In this document: in pieces, positions 1-7,957 of the stretch
How positions within the stretch are numbered: the stretch's first letter is position 1
How the letters are laid out: every line of letters begins with the position of its first letter
NCBI GenBank assembly: GCA_963808965.1
Contig: CAWEHU010000019.1
Coordinates: 62,001 to 126,000, forward strand
Length of the DNA stretch: 64,000 nucleotides
Direction: 5' to 3'
Source: CAWEHU01 sp963808965
GTDB lineage: Bacteria; Pseudomonadota; Alphaproteobacteria; Acetobacterales; Acetobacteraceae
The notes under the pieces: generated by a model
What the model saw: the letters and a program-made list of their open reading frames with translations, nothing else
The model's database searches: none
Told to the model about the DNA's origin: nothing
Translations under genes and position numbers: made by a program

Positions 1-1
1 G

Positions 2-383
2 AAGCAACTCCCGTGGCCGGACTGCGCGGCGGGGCTCACCGGAGTCCAGACGATCGTTCCGGTGATGCTCGATCACGTCAGCGCCGGCAGGCTGACACTC
101 CCGAGACTGGTCGACCTGATGTGCGCCGGGCCGGCACGGGTCTATGGCGTGCTTGGCAAAGGCCGGCTCGCGGCCGGGTACGACGCGGACTTCACACTGG
201 TCGACATGCAGCGCCGCCGCCGGATCGAGGAATCGTGGATCGCATCGCCCTGTGGCTGGACCCCGTTCGCCGGGATGCAGATCACTGGCTGGCCCATCGC
301 GACCATCATCCGTGGCCAGCGTCGTGATGCGGGAGGACGAAGTTCTCGGCACCCCGCTTGGGCGGCTCGTTCGCTTCCGCTGA
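2..383 (+). pseudogene. pyrC: Dihydroorotase, C-terminal part, frameshifted
   Basis: This is the last ~125 residues of a class I dihydroorotase, the zinc amidohydrolase that cyclises N-carbamoyl-aspartate in pyrimidine synthesis. The start lies left of the window. Seen in the frame are TGVQTIVPVMLDHV, GPARVYG, GKGRLAAGYDADFTLVD and WTPFAGM, the usual end-of-protein signatures. After the codon at 317-319 the frame breaks: one surplus C at about 320 shifts the conserved tail (VVMREDEVLG..VRF) into the next frame, where it stops at 383. Removing that base gives a normal dihydroorotase ending. A sequencing insertion is as likely as a true mutation, because everything else looks intact. Confidence 0.8.
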
Positions 384-453
384 GGCTCGGGCGCTAACCG
401 GCGAGCAGCCTCTCCTGACCGCAAAGCCGGATCGAGCGTCTGCCCGGTTGGGG

Positions 454-1758
454 TTACGATCTGGCCGGGCTCGCACTCTCCGGCTTGCTCGTGACGGCTG
501 CGCAAGAATGCGGCTGGAATTCGACGCGGCGGTCCAGGGCGTCACGCGCGTCGTCGGTGCCCGTGCCGACGATCGGCTCGCGCGAGCCGAGGCCCTCGGC
601 TTCCGTCCGGTTCCGCAACGGCGGCCGGTCCGCGACGAGCCGCGCCTGCACGCGCTGGGCGCGCTTCAGCGACAACTGATCGTTGAAAGCGGGAGGACCG
701 GTCAGACTCGTGTGCCCGGTGATCTTGAGGCAAGCCGACTTGACGTCGGCCTCCTGCGCGATCTCGCGAATCCACATCGGATACGAGCGAGAGACCGCCG
801 GATCGGGCCAGAATTGCGTCGAACCCGGACGGAACAGGAGCTTCACGCCCAAACGTCCTTGGGTAAGCCCGTAATCGACAATCCGCGCGAAGGCCGCTTG
901 CGCCTCCTCGGGACGTGCAAGCGCCATATCGGCCAGATAAATCCCGTTGAGCACCCGGAGTTGCTCGCCTCCGGGCAGCTTCAGAGCGCTGTCATAACGT
1001 TCTAGAGCCTCGCGATACTGACCGGCGTCATACAACGTGATCGCATCGACGATCAGGGCCTGCGCCCGTAATGCTTGGAGGTAGACCGGATCAATCGGTG
1101 TGCCAGCCGTGGAACTACAAGTTCGTATGTAGGCGGCGGCCACCGGGTCGGGGGACCAGACGGGATTCTCGCCGTAAACGGTGAGCGGAGTCGCATTCAC
1201 GTCGTCGGCTTTGACCCAGGCCATCTCGCGTCCGAGGACGCGGTTGGTTCGCAGGTCCGCGATCACGGCCCAGATGCGGTAGACGGTCGGCAGTCCGGTC
1301 GCGGGCTGGACGCTGCCCGCCTGGGCGACCGGGGCGATGCTGCCGAGGAAAATAAGCGGCTGATCGGCGAGGCTGGCTGTATTGAACGGGTGCATCTCGA
1401 ATTGCGGGTAGCGGTCGCGCACGCGGCGTTCGATCTGCGCGCCAATGGAGCGGGTCGTCGCCGTCTGGTAGCCCGATGCGCGTTCGATCAGCGGATCGAT
1501 CACCACGACTCGCCGTTCCGGCGGCCGCGTCTGCGTGTGGGCGAGGAGGGCATCCGTGAGACTGGCGATAGCCTGCTCGAAAGGCTGCACGGTCTTGGGC
1601 GGCTGCGTTTGCGCGACCGGCGCCGTTCCGGTCGCGGGAGAAGGCGGAGTGCCGCAACTTGTCAAGACAGCGGCGGCTACACCGAAGGGCAAGAGAGCCC
1701 GCCCGATCCGGTCAATCGCCCGCTTTGCAACCGACACGCAGGTAGGACCGGTCGGCAT
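454..1758 (-). CDS. OmpA-family outer-membrane lipoprotein
   Basis: The 434-residue product starts with a signal sequence and a lipobox ending at Cys35 (LTSC), so an outer-membrane lipoprotein is inferred. The middle has a helical TPR-like stretch (around ALERYDSALKLPG). The last ~130 residues form an OmpA-like peptidoglycan-binding domain, seen in KLLFRPGSTQFW, KITGHTS, LSLKRAQRVQ and RRVEF. Start chosen at 1758 because GGGAGGA lies about 8 bases before the ATG; a longer in-frame extension to 1938 has no such site and overlaps the upstream gene. The first 47 bases overlap the end of the ExeA-like ATPase gene, so the two are translationally coupled and probably act together at the envelope. 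The target of the pair is unknown. Confidence 0.75.
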   Translation of the reverse strand: MPTGPTCVSVAKRAIDRIGRALLPFGVAAAVLTSCGTPPSPATGTAPVAQTQPPKTVQPFEQAIASLTDALLAHTQTRPPERRVVVIDPLIERASGYQTATTRSIGAQIERRVRDRYPQFEMHPFNTASLADQPLIFLGSIAPVAQAGSVQPATGLPTVYRIWAVIADLRTNRVLGREMAWVKADDVNATPLTVYGENPVWSPDPVAAAYIRTCSSTAGTPIDPVYLQALRAQALIVDAITLYDAGQYREALERYDSALKLPGGEQLRVLNGIYLADMALARPEEAQAAFARIVDYGLTQGRLGVKLLFRPGSTQFWPDPAVSRSYPMWIREIAQEADVKSACLKITGHTSLTGPPAFNDQLSLKRAQRVQARLVADRPPLRNRTEAEGLGSREPIVGTGTDDARDALDRRVEFQPHSCAAVTSKPESASPARS

Positions 1759-3001
1759 CGGTGGGTTCCTCCCCGAGCTGAATTCGGAGCCTGAGATCGT
1801 GACAGTGTTGGTCCGCGGGCGGCCGTTTCGGCTGAGCCGCCCCCGCCCCCATCGAGACGCGTTCCACTCGATACGAGCGGCCAGCGTGTTTCCAGTCCGT
1901 GGCGGCCGGCGGAATAACCCCGGTTGCGGCGGTGCCAACCCGCCGTCGCTCCGCCGGGTTGGCGTGAGTGGCCATGAGCGGCGGACTCGCGCTGGCCATC
2001 ACAGGATCAGGAGCGGGCGGCGGCCGTGCGGGATCGCTCGTCTGAACCGGAGCAGCGAGCCCGACCCGCGTTGGCGGCTCGTGGGCGCCGGGGGCGGGCT
2101 CCGCGGCGGAGGCGCTGGCTTTGCCGGTCGCCATCGGCGCGAGAACTCTCCGGCGGGACCGGCGCGGGTCGCGGGTCAGCAATGGTCGGAGCGGCGGCAA
2201 CAGCGCCGTTGGCCGTGATCCGCGGCGGTGCGGGTGCCGTCCCCTCAGCGGGGGAAGCAAGGGGCGAGATGCCGGTCCTCGGAGCTTCGGCCGTGACGGA
2301 GGAGGCGGCACTGCCCCCGCTCGCGGCGGGCTCAGGAAGACCTCGTGCGAGGATAGCGCGAAGACTCCGATCAGCGCGATGACGGACAGACCGACCGCGA
2401 GATGCCTCGGCCCGAGGCCGTGCATGCCGGGTAACTCCGGCGGGGCGCCTCGTTGCCAGAGAGGCGGCCTCTCGAGCGTGACCTCTGTTCCGAGAAAGCC
2501 GCGCAATCCGCTGCACGCCGGCTGTTGTAGGCGCTCCCGGAGAGCGGGTCGGCCCGCCAGAATGATTTGCAGCGCGCCAGATTGGCGTGTGGCGACGTGG
2601 TTCGCGACGAGCTGGAGGTAGTCCAGCGCTTGCTGGGTCAGCGTCTCGGCATCGTCGATGGCCAGGACGGTCTGGCCGCCCCTACCGTATTGGCTGCAAA
2701 GCTCAGCCAAGACCTTGCCTATATAGGTGCCCGACGGGACGTTCGGACTCTCTCCCCCGAGCACCTGGGCCATAAGCTGGCGCGGGCCGAGCGTTCCCGG
2801 CCCCGGATTCGAGATCCGGATGATCCGGATCTCGTCTTGGGCGATTGCCTGCAGCGCTTGCTCGAGAACCGCGCTCTTGCCGCAGCCTGCCGCGCCTGTG
2901 AGCACAATCAAGGCGTCCCGGTCGAGCACGCCCTTTATGAGCGGCGCGATCGCATGCTGAGGCGTCGTTGCTGTCGAAAGGTTGCGTTGATCCGCGTACA
3001 T
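1712..3001 (-). CDS. ExeA/GspA-like AAA ATPase, single-pass membrane protein
   Basis: 429 residues. Walker A (GAAGCGKS, residues 36-43) and Walker B (LAIDDAE, about 113-119) are clear, followed by sensor-like LAGRPALRERL. A transmembrane helix lies at about 201-217, then a long Pro/Ala-rich linker. The layout matches the ExeA/GspA ATPase family, in which a cytoplasmic ATPase is tied through the membrane to a periplasmic part that helps insert an outer-membrane assembly; here the downstream gene encodes an OmpA-like lipoprotein. Between about 2335 and 2134 the annotated frame becomes Arg-rich and unnatural, while the neighbouring frame reads as a normal Pro/Ala/Ser linker. A one-base loss and a one-base gain that compensate each other are likely. 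The recognition N-terminus typical of ExeA is short here. Confidence 0.7.
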   Translation of the reverse strand: MYADQRNLSTATTPQHAIAPLIKGVLDRDALIVLTGAAGCGKSAVLEQALQAIAQDEIRIIRISNPGPGTLGPRQLMAQVLGGESPNVPSGTYIGKVLAELCSQYGRGGQTVLAIDDAETLTQQALDYLQLVANHVATRQSGALQIILAGRPALRERLQQPACSGLRGFLGTEVTLERPPLWQRGAPPELPGMHGLGPRHLAVGLSVIALIGVFALSSHEVFLSPPRAGAVPPPPSRPKLRGPASRPLLPPLRGRHPHRRGSRPTALLPPLRPLLTRDPRRSRRRVLAPMATGKASASAAEPAPGAHEPPTRVGLAAPVQTSDPARPPPAPDPVMASASPPLMATHANPAERRRVGTAATGVIPPAATDWKHAGRSYRVERVSMGAGAAQPKRPPADQHCHDLRLRIQLGEEPTDADRSYLRVGCKAGD

Positions 3002-3176
3002 GACGCCCAGCTCTCATCCGGAGCCGATTTGCGAGAGTATGGCCAGTGGTGCCGCGACTGCAACAACCGTTTTCCGACACCCGACTTGGGGTGGACGCAA
3101 GGGTTGTGCGGGCCTGCGCCAAACCGACTTCCGGCAGCCTTTGTGATCGGCTACATCATCCCGGACCGGGCCTTCC

Positions 3177-3250
3177 GCGGGTGTAGCTCAATGGTAGAGC
3201 CCCAGCCTTCCAAGCTGGTTGTGCGGGTTCGATTCCCGTCACCCGCTCCA
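3177..3250 (+). tRNA. tRNA-Gly (anticodon TCC)
   Basis: A complete 74-base cloverleaf. The acceptor stem GCGGGTG pairs with CACCCGC, followed by discriminator T and an encoded CCA. The anticodon loop CTTCCAA gives anticodon TCC. The T-loop motif GGTTCGATTCC is intact. Confidence 0.95.
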
Positions 3251-3352
3251 AGCTCCGGTCCCGGCACTTGACACCAGCGCCCTCGCGCTCTTTCTACGCG
3301 CCTTGCGCGACGGCCCGGAAAAGGCGGTGATTGCCGCTGGCCCCCGCTGTGC

Positions 3353-3429
3353 AGGGGTGTAGCTCAATTGGCTAGAGCGCCGGTCTCCAAAACCGGAGGC
3401 TGGGGGTTCGAGACCCTCCACCCCTGCCA
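3353..3429 (+). tRNA. tRNA-Trp (anticodon CCA)
   Basis: A complete 77-base cloverleaf. Acceptor stem AGGGGTG pairs with CACCCCT; discriminator G and CCA are encoded. The anticodon stem CCGGT/ACCGG encloses CTCCAAA, giving anticodon CCA. tRNA-Trp immediately upstream of secE is a widespread bacterial arrangement, which supports the call. Confidence 0.95.
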
Positions 3430-3493
3430 AGGCGCGGGGCGGGCTCGCATCGAGCACACCGTTCCGGGCAGCGCTTTCAGGAGAATAAGCGAC

Positions 3494-3688
3494 GTGGCAG
3501 TCGATCCGGCTAAATTCGTCCGAGAGGTGCGCAGTGAGATGGCGAAAGTCACCTGGCCGTCTCGCCGCGAGACGCTCATCACCACGGGCCTCGTCTTTGC
3601 AATGGCCGCCCTCGCGGCGGTGTTCTTCTTCGTGGTCGATCAGGTGATCGGCGTCGGCGTGCGCGCCCTGTTCGGCATCTCGGTCTAG
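3494..3688 (+). CDS. secE: Preprotein translocase subunit SecE
   Basis: A 64-residue single-helix inner-membrane protein, the clamp subunit of the SecYEG channel. The amphipathic region FVREVRSEMAKVTWPSRRET is the family hallmark, followed by a transmembrane helix at about residues 32-54. The start is GTG at 3494, set by AGGAGA nine bases upstream; no ATG fits. It lies 64 bases after tRNA-Trp and 10 bases before nusG, with which it is surely co-transcribed. The usual next genes rplK and rplA do not follow nusG here. Confidence 0.93.
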   Translation: MAVDPAKFVREVRSEMAKVTWPSRRETLITTGLVFAMAALAAVFFFVVDQVIGVGVRALFGISV

Positions 3689-3698
3689 GAGAGGCGGC

Positions 3699-4229
3699 AT
3701 GGCCAAGCGGTGGTACGTGGTCCACGTCTATTCGGGCTTCGAGCGGAAGATCGCGCAGCAGATCAAGGAGCAGGCCGCCCAAAAGGGGCTCGCTGACCAA
3801 TTCGATGAAGTATTGGTTCCGGCGGAAGAGGTGGTCGAGCTGCGCCGCGGGCAGAAGGTGAACGCCGAGCGCAAGTTCTTCCCCGGCTACGTCCTGGTGA
3901 AGATGGAACTGACGGACGATGCTTGGCATTTGGTGAAGAACACGCCCAAGGTGACGGGCTTCCTTGGTACCAGGCTCCGCCCCTCCCCGATCACCGAGGC
4001 GGAGGCCGAGCGGATCATGAAGCAGACGCAGGAGGGCGTGGAACATCCCCGTCCGTCGGTGCTGTTCGAGGTCGGCGAGCAGGTCCGCGTGGCAGACGGC
4101 CCCTTCACCAGCTTCAACGGCACGGTGGAGGAGGTGGACGAGGAGAAGGGTCGCGTGAAGGTCAGCGTCTCGATCTTCGGCCGCTCGACGCCGGTCGAGC
4201 TGGAGTACGGCCAAGTGGAGAAGGTCTGA
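3699..4229 (+). CDS. nusG: Transcription termination/antitermination protein NusG
   Basis: 176 residues, the family's normal size. The N-terminal NGN domain starts with KRWYVVHVYSGFERKIAQQI and contains FFPGYVLVKMEL; the C-terminal KOW domain includes VRVADGPFTSFNGTVEEVD. NusG binds RNA polymerase, raises processivity and links it to Rho or ribosomes. AGGAG lies just upstream of the ATG. It forms a pair with secE. Downstream the neighbour is convergent, so the unit ends here. Confidence 0.95.
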   Translation: MAKRWYVVHVYSGFERKIAQQIKEQAAQKGLADQFDEVLVPAEEVVELRRGQKVNAERKFFPGYVLVKMELTDDAWHLVKNTPKVTGFLGTRLRPSPITEAEAERIMKQTQEGVEHPRPSVLFEVGEQVRVADGPFTSFNGTVEEVDEEKGRVKVSVSIFGRSTPVELEYGQVEKV

Positions 4230-4241
4230 CCTCCGGAGGTC
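4228..4241. terminator. 14-bp perfect palindrome between convergent genes
   Basis: GACCTCCGGAGGTC begins in the nusG stop codon and lies in the 29-base gap between convergent nusG and the RgpF-like gene. It could act as a compact bidirectional stop, but there is no T tract and no loop, so this is only a suggestion. Confidence 0.25.
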
Positions 4242-4258
4242 TGCTCGCCGCGCCCCCG

Positions 4259-5305
4259 CTAAGGCGCTCGGTCCCGCAGCGCCCGTTGCAGATCGAGCTC
4301 GATCATCGACGGGTCCGCTTTTAACTCCTCCTCCAGAACGCCGCGCCAATCCACCACGTCGGAAACTCGCGTCGGATTGTCGCGCAGCAGCTCGCGCTTG
4401 AGGAACGGGAACCCGGCGCGGAGCAGCTGGCGCCAAAGATCGCTCGTCGGATTGAGCGGGATGCGCGCCACCGCCGCCCTGCGGATGCGATGCGCGTGCT
4501 CCTTGCGGACGTGGATGATCGGGTCGACGGAGACGGGGCCTTCCGGATCGCGTTCCTCCATCAGCAGCGACGGATCGACCTGCGCGACCAGCTCGGCGTA
4601 CGGCCACACGGCCTTGCACCGGAAACCCGCCCGCAGCAGCATTTGCGTCAGTCCGATCTCGTAGCGTTGGATGACCCAGTGCTTGGATGGCACCGGCCGC
4701 ACCTCATTCCAGAATTGGCGCCAGGCCGCGCTGGCCATCGCGCTCGGGGCGACGGCGAGAAAAAACGATTGCAGATGATAGCGGGATTGCCAGCTTTCGG
4801 TCAGGCCCCACAACTCGGCTTGCCTGAAGTCGATCCGCGCCAGCACCTCCTCGATCCGTCCCAGCGGCCCGTACACGCTATCATTCACGAGCAGCAGGCT
4901 CTCGGTGTCCGCGCGCGGAAGGGCCAACCGTTCCAGAGCGTCGCGCCAAGCGCCGAAATCGTAGCCGACGTTCCGGCGGACCAGCACCGCGGCGCATAAA
5001 GCCTGCACGCGCGCGAACGCCGGGGGCTTCAGCCCGCCGCTGTTGGTGATGAACACCACGCTGAAACCGGCCGCACCCAGGCGTTCCAGGTAATGCAGCA
5101 CGTCTTCGCGCACCGAGCCGGCCCGGTCGAAATGACAGAACAGCGCCACGCGCTGACCGAGCGCGACCGGGCCATCCGGCCAGGCCGCCACCGTTTGCCG
5201 ATTGTGGCGCGCATAGCCGAGGAGCGACGCCATTCGCGGGAGGAGCCGGAACCTCAGCACATGACGAGCCGCCCTCAGAGCGTGGGTAATGCGGGACCGC
5301 AGCAT
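4259..5305 (-). CDS. RgpF-like (rhamnan synthesis F) family protein
   Basis: 348 residues resembling the RgpF family (rhamnan synthesis protein F), found in polysaccharide loci and thought to act in glycan assembly. Visible family features are VALFCHFDRAGSVREDVLHY, VFITNSGG, VRRNVGYDFGAWRDAL, LLLVNDSVYGPLG and ELWGLTESWQ..YHLQSFFL. The precise sugar is unknown. The start overlaps the end of the upstream methyltransferase gene by 31 bases, so both belong to one operon in the surface-polysaccharide block. Confidence 0.8.
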   Translation of the reverse strand: MLRSRITHALRAARHVLRFRLLPRMASLLGYARHNRQTVAAWPDGPVALGQRVALFCHFDRAGSVREDVLHYLERLGAAGFSVVFITNSGGLKPPAFARVQALCAAVLVRRNVGYDFGAWRDALERLALPRADTESLLLVNDSVYGPLGRIEEVLARIDFRQAELWGLTESWQSRYHLQSFFLAVAPSAMASAAWRQFWNEVRPVPSKHWVIQRYEIGLTQMLLRAGFRCKAVWPYAELVAQVDPSLLMEERDPEGPVSVDPIIHVRKEHAHRIRRAAVARIPLNPTSDLWRQLLRAGFPFLKRELLRDNPTRVSDVVDWRGVLEEELKADPSMIELDLQRALRDRAP

Positions 5306-7036
5306 GGGGCCGTCAGCCCGCCCGGGCCTCGACGGGCCGCAGAATCCTCGGGAATGCTGGACAGAGGCGGGCGCAGATTTTCGATCGCGGCGTCGCGCAG
5401 CCGGTCGGCCTCCTCCGGTCCGGCCAGTGCGGTGACGGCCAGCATCTCACCCCGGAGCGCGGCCCAGAACAGCGGCGGCACGGGGCGGTGCGCACCCGGC
5501 TGTAGCAACCGCTGGACCCGCGCGAATCGCTCCTTCCCGCGCGCGGGATTCGCGGGCTCCTGCAAGTCGAGGATGGCGAGCGCGAAGATCGCATCCCGCT
5601 CGGCTTCGGTCGCCCCCGTCTCGGACTCGGCCACGGCGAGTGGCGCCTCCTGCACGTGCTCGGCTTCCGCCAGCTCGCGCGCGAGCCGATAATGGCCGGC
5701 ATTCACGAGTTCGACGAGACCGCGCAGAACGATCGTTCGACGCTTCTCCGGGCCGGTCTGGCCGCCGGGGGCCGGAGTCAAGGATCGCAACCGGTCCAGC
5801 ACGTCCGCCGCACCGCGCGCCGCCGCGCACAGGCAGGCTTCCGCGCGGCAAATCCAACCGAGTTGCTCGGTCAGCATGTCGTCGATCGCGATCTCGTTCA
5901 GCGCCCGGCGCAGCGTGACGGCCGCAGCCGCGCCGGCCAGGAACTGCGGCTCGATTGCCTCCCGGCTCTCGCCCTCCATGAGCCGTAGCATGGCCCGGCT
6001 ATAGAGCAGGCCCGCGAGGTTCAGCGGCATTAGTGTCGCCATGGTCTCCAAGCTGCACGTCCGGGCGGCATCGGGAAGCGCGAAGCGGTCGAGATCGAGG
6101 CCGAAGCGCGCCTGGCAAACTGGATCGAGCAATGCCCAGGCGCGCCGGGCGCCTTCCAGTTCGCCGTCGTTGACGGATTCCTGCAGCGCGCGACCCGCGA
6201 AGGCCAGGAACAGATCGCCCTGGCTCGAGATCGAGCGCGCTCGCTGCTCGAGATAGGCGCGGTACAGCGCCGCGAATCTCCGTCCGATCCCGCAGGGCGA
6301 AGGCCGCGCGGCTCGCGTACACGACCAGCGAATAGGAATCCCGCTCCACGATCACGTGTCGAAGCCCGGCCCTGGTCAGCAGCGCGCGCAAGCTGTTCTC
6401 GTTCTGGAACACGAGATGCAGTCCGGGCGACAGCAGCGGGACCAGCGCGCCCGGCGGCGTTGCGGGCGACAGCGCCTCGGCATCCGGGGTGGTGAGAATG
6501 AGCACGCCGTCTGGTTTCAGCACCGAGGCGAGCGTCCGCACGAAACCGATCGGTGACGGGACGTGCTCGACGGTTTCCGACGACATGACCACGTCACAGC
6601 GGAAGCGGTTCGCATCACCCGCCTCGAGATAGCGCAATTCGATATCGAGGCCGAGCAGGCGGCGGCCAAGGTCCGATAACGGGGCGGGGTCAATTCCCTT
6701 GCCGTTCCAGGAGCGCGCGTTCACCGCGAAATCCAGGCCGAAGCCGAAGCCGCAGCCGACTTCGAGATACGCGCTGCCCGGCGGCTTGAGCACGCGCGCG
6801 AGCGGGCTGGTGATGAGGGAAATTCCTGCGCCTTGCTGCAAATAGAACGGCACCCGCCCGCGTTCGAGCAACGACGGCTCGGCGTAGTCCGGAGGATTCT
6901 GGTCGTCGTAGAAGCAGCAAGTCCAATCGGTGCAGCGGAGCACGTGCGTCCGTCGCGGCGGGTGGTCCGGCGTCTCCCAGCCGACGCTGAGCAGCTGCGG
7001 CTTCGGGGCGCGTGAATCGCAATTCGGGCAATTCAT
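5275..7036 (-). pseudogene. SAM methyltransferase with helical C-terminal domain, frameshifted
   Basis: Read across one frame change this is a ~585-residue protein. The first part starts with a Cys pair (NCPNCDS) and a class I SAM-binding core: YLEVGCGFGFGLDF, then DVVMSSETVEHVPSP and PDGVLILTTPD. The second part is an alpha-helical, TPR-like region (FAALYRAYLEQR, DLFLAFAGRAL, AALRGEMLAVTAL). At about 6277 a surplus base splits the two; before it the frame gives AFALRDRTE, after it FAALYRAYLEQ. Frames 3' and 5' are both free of stops, so a sequencing insertion is plausible. I set the start at 7036 (MNCPNC); an upstream ATG at 7198 is possible. Probably modifies a glycan or its lipid carrier, judging by neighbours. 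Confidence 0.65.
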
Positions 7037-7323
7037 CCCGAAAACGGGAGGAGTCCCGCTATCCGCCCAGGTAACGGCCGGCACCGAGACGACCGAGGAC
7101 CGATGGGGAGAGTTGCCCGGAGCGGCCAAGGGCAAGGCTGTCATGGCCGCCATAAGCCGCAACCCGGCGCGCCAGGCAACCGGAAAAGCCGTTCTCATGA
7201 CCCAATATCGGTCGACGGGATGGCCCTGAGGTCGGCGGCGCTCGAAGCTGCCTTCAGGCGCTCCGGATCGAACGGGGATTCGCCACACGCGGCAACGATG
7301 ATGATCTTAGACTAGTGGCCAAC

Positions 7324-7644
7324 TCACGGGTGAGCCGGCCGGGAATCAGTTGCCTCGTCCAAGCAGCGGTTCTCGCCGACTGGACGGTCCTCAGGGTGAG
7401 CCTCGAACCAAAGCGCATCGGCGCAGAAATCCAACTCGCCGGGCCAGGTGAGAACGCGCCCGTTTCGGCGGATATCGACCTTGGCGAAAAAGGCGGGATC
7501 CCGGAACGCCTCGAATACGCCTTGGCCGACCAGACGACCGAACTGAGCGGTCGTGATGGCTCCGTTGCGCCAGGTCAAGCGAACGGTGTGAGTCTGCGGG
7601 TCGGCGATTGCCGAAGCGATATGATTGTTCAACGGTCCCGGCAT
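7324..7644 (-). CDS. DUF2442 domain protein
   Basis: 106 residues with the DUF2442 pattern: a short N-terminus, ADPQTHTVRLTWRNG, then a helix, VFEAFRDPAFFAKV, and the ending VLTWPGELDFCADALWFEA. Members are small proteins of unknown function. The gene starts one base after the stop of the DUF4160 gene, so the two are coupled. Such DUF4160/DUF2442 pairs are common and have been considered toxin-antitoxin-like; nothing here proves that. Confidence 0.8.
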   Translation of the reverse strand: MPGPLNNHIASAIADPQTHTVRLTWRNGAITTAQFGRLVGQGVFEAFRDPAFFAKVDIRRNGRVLTWPGELDFCADALWFEAHPEDRPVGENRCLDEATDSRPAHP

Positions 7645-7645
7645 G

Positions 7646-7894
7646 TCATAGCTTTCCCAAAGGTAGATGGCTGCGGGCGTTCACCCATTGCAGTGCGAGC
7701 TGCGCTTGCCGTGGTATCGCCCATCTCTGCACCTTGCGCAGCACGGCAGGGGGCAAATCGCCCACGATCACCGTGAGATTGGCTATCTGGACCACGGCTT
7801 CCTTGTCAGCATAGCATGCATGGAAGTGCGGCGGCGAATGGTCATTGTAGTACATCTCGATCGAGATGCCCTCGAAGCTGGCAAGAACCGGCAT
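7646..7894 (-). CDS. DUF4160 domain protein
   Basis: 82 residues. MPVLASFEGISIEMYYNDHS and PPHFHACYADKEAVV are the DUF4160 signature, followed by IVGDLPPAVLRKVQRWA. The start at 7894 matches the family's usual beginning (MPVLASF); an ATG at 7936 adds 14 residues without a better ribosome site. It is the first gene of a two-gene unit with the DUF2442 gene, inserted between two methyltransferase genes of the polysaccharide block. Confidence 0.8.
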   Translation of the reverse strand: MPVLASFEGISIEMYYNDHSPPHFHACYADKEAVVQIANLTVIVGDLPPAVLRKVQRWAIPRQAQLALQWVNARSHLPLGKL

Positions 7895-7957
7895 GAAAAG
7901 GCTCGTTTTGGGGAAGGCTGGTTCAAATAAAGCCAATTCACGCGGGCGGCGGGCGCC

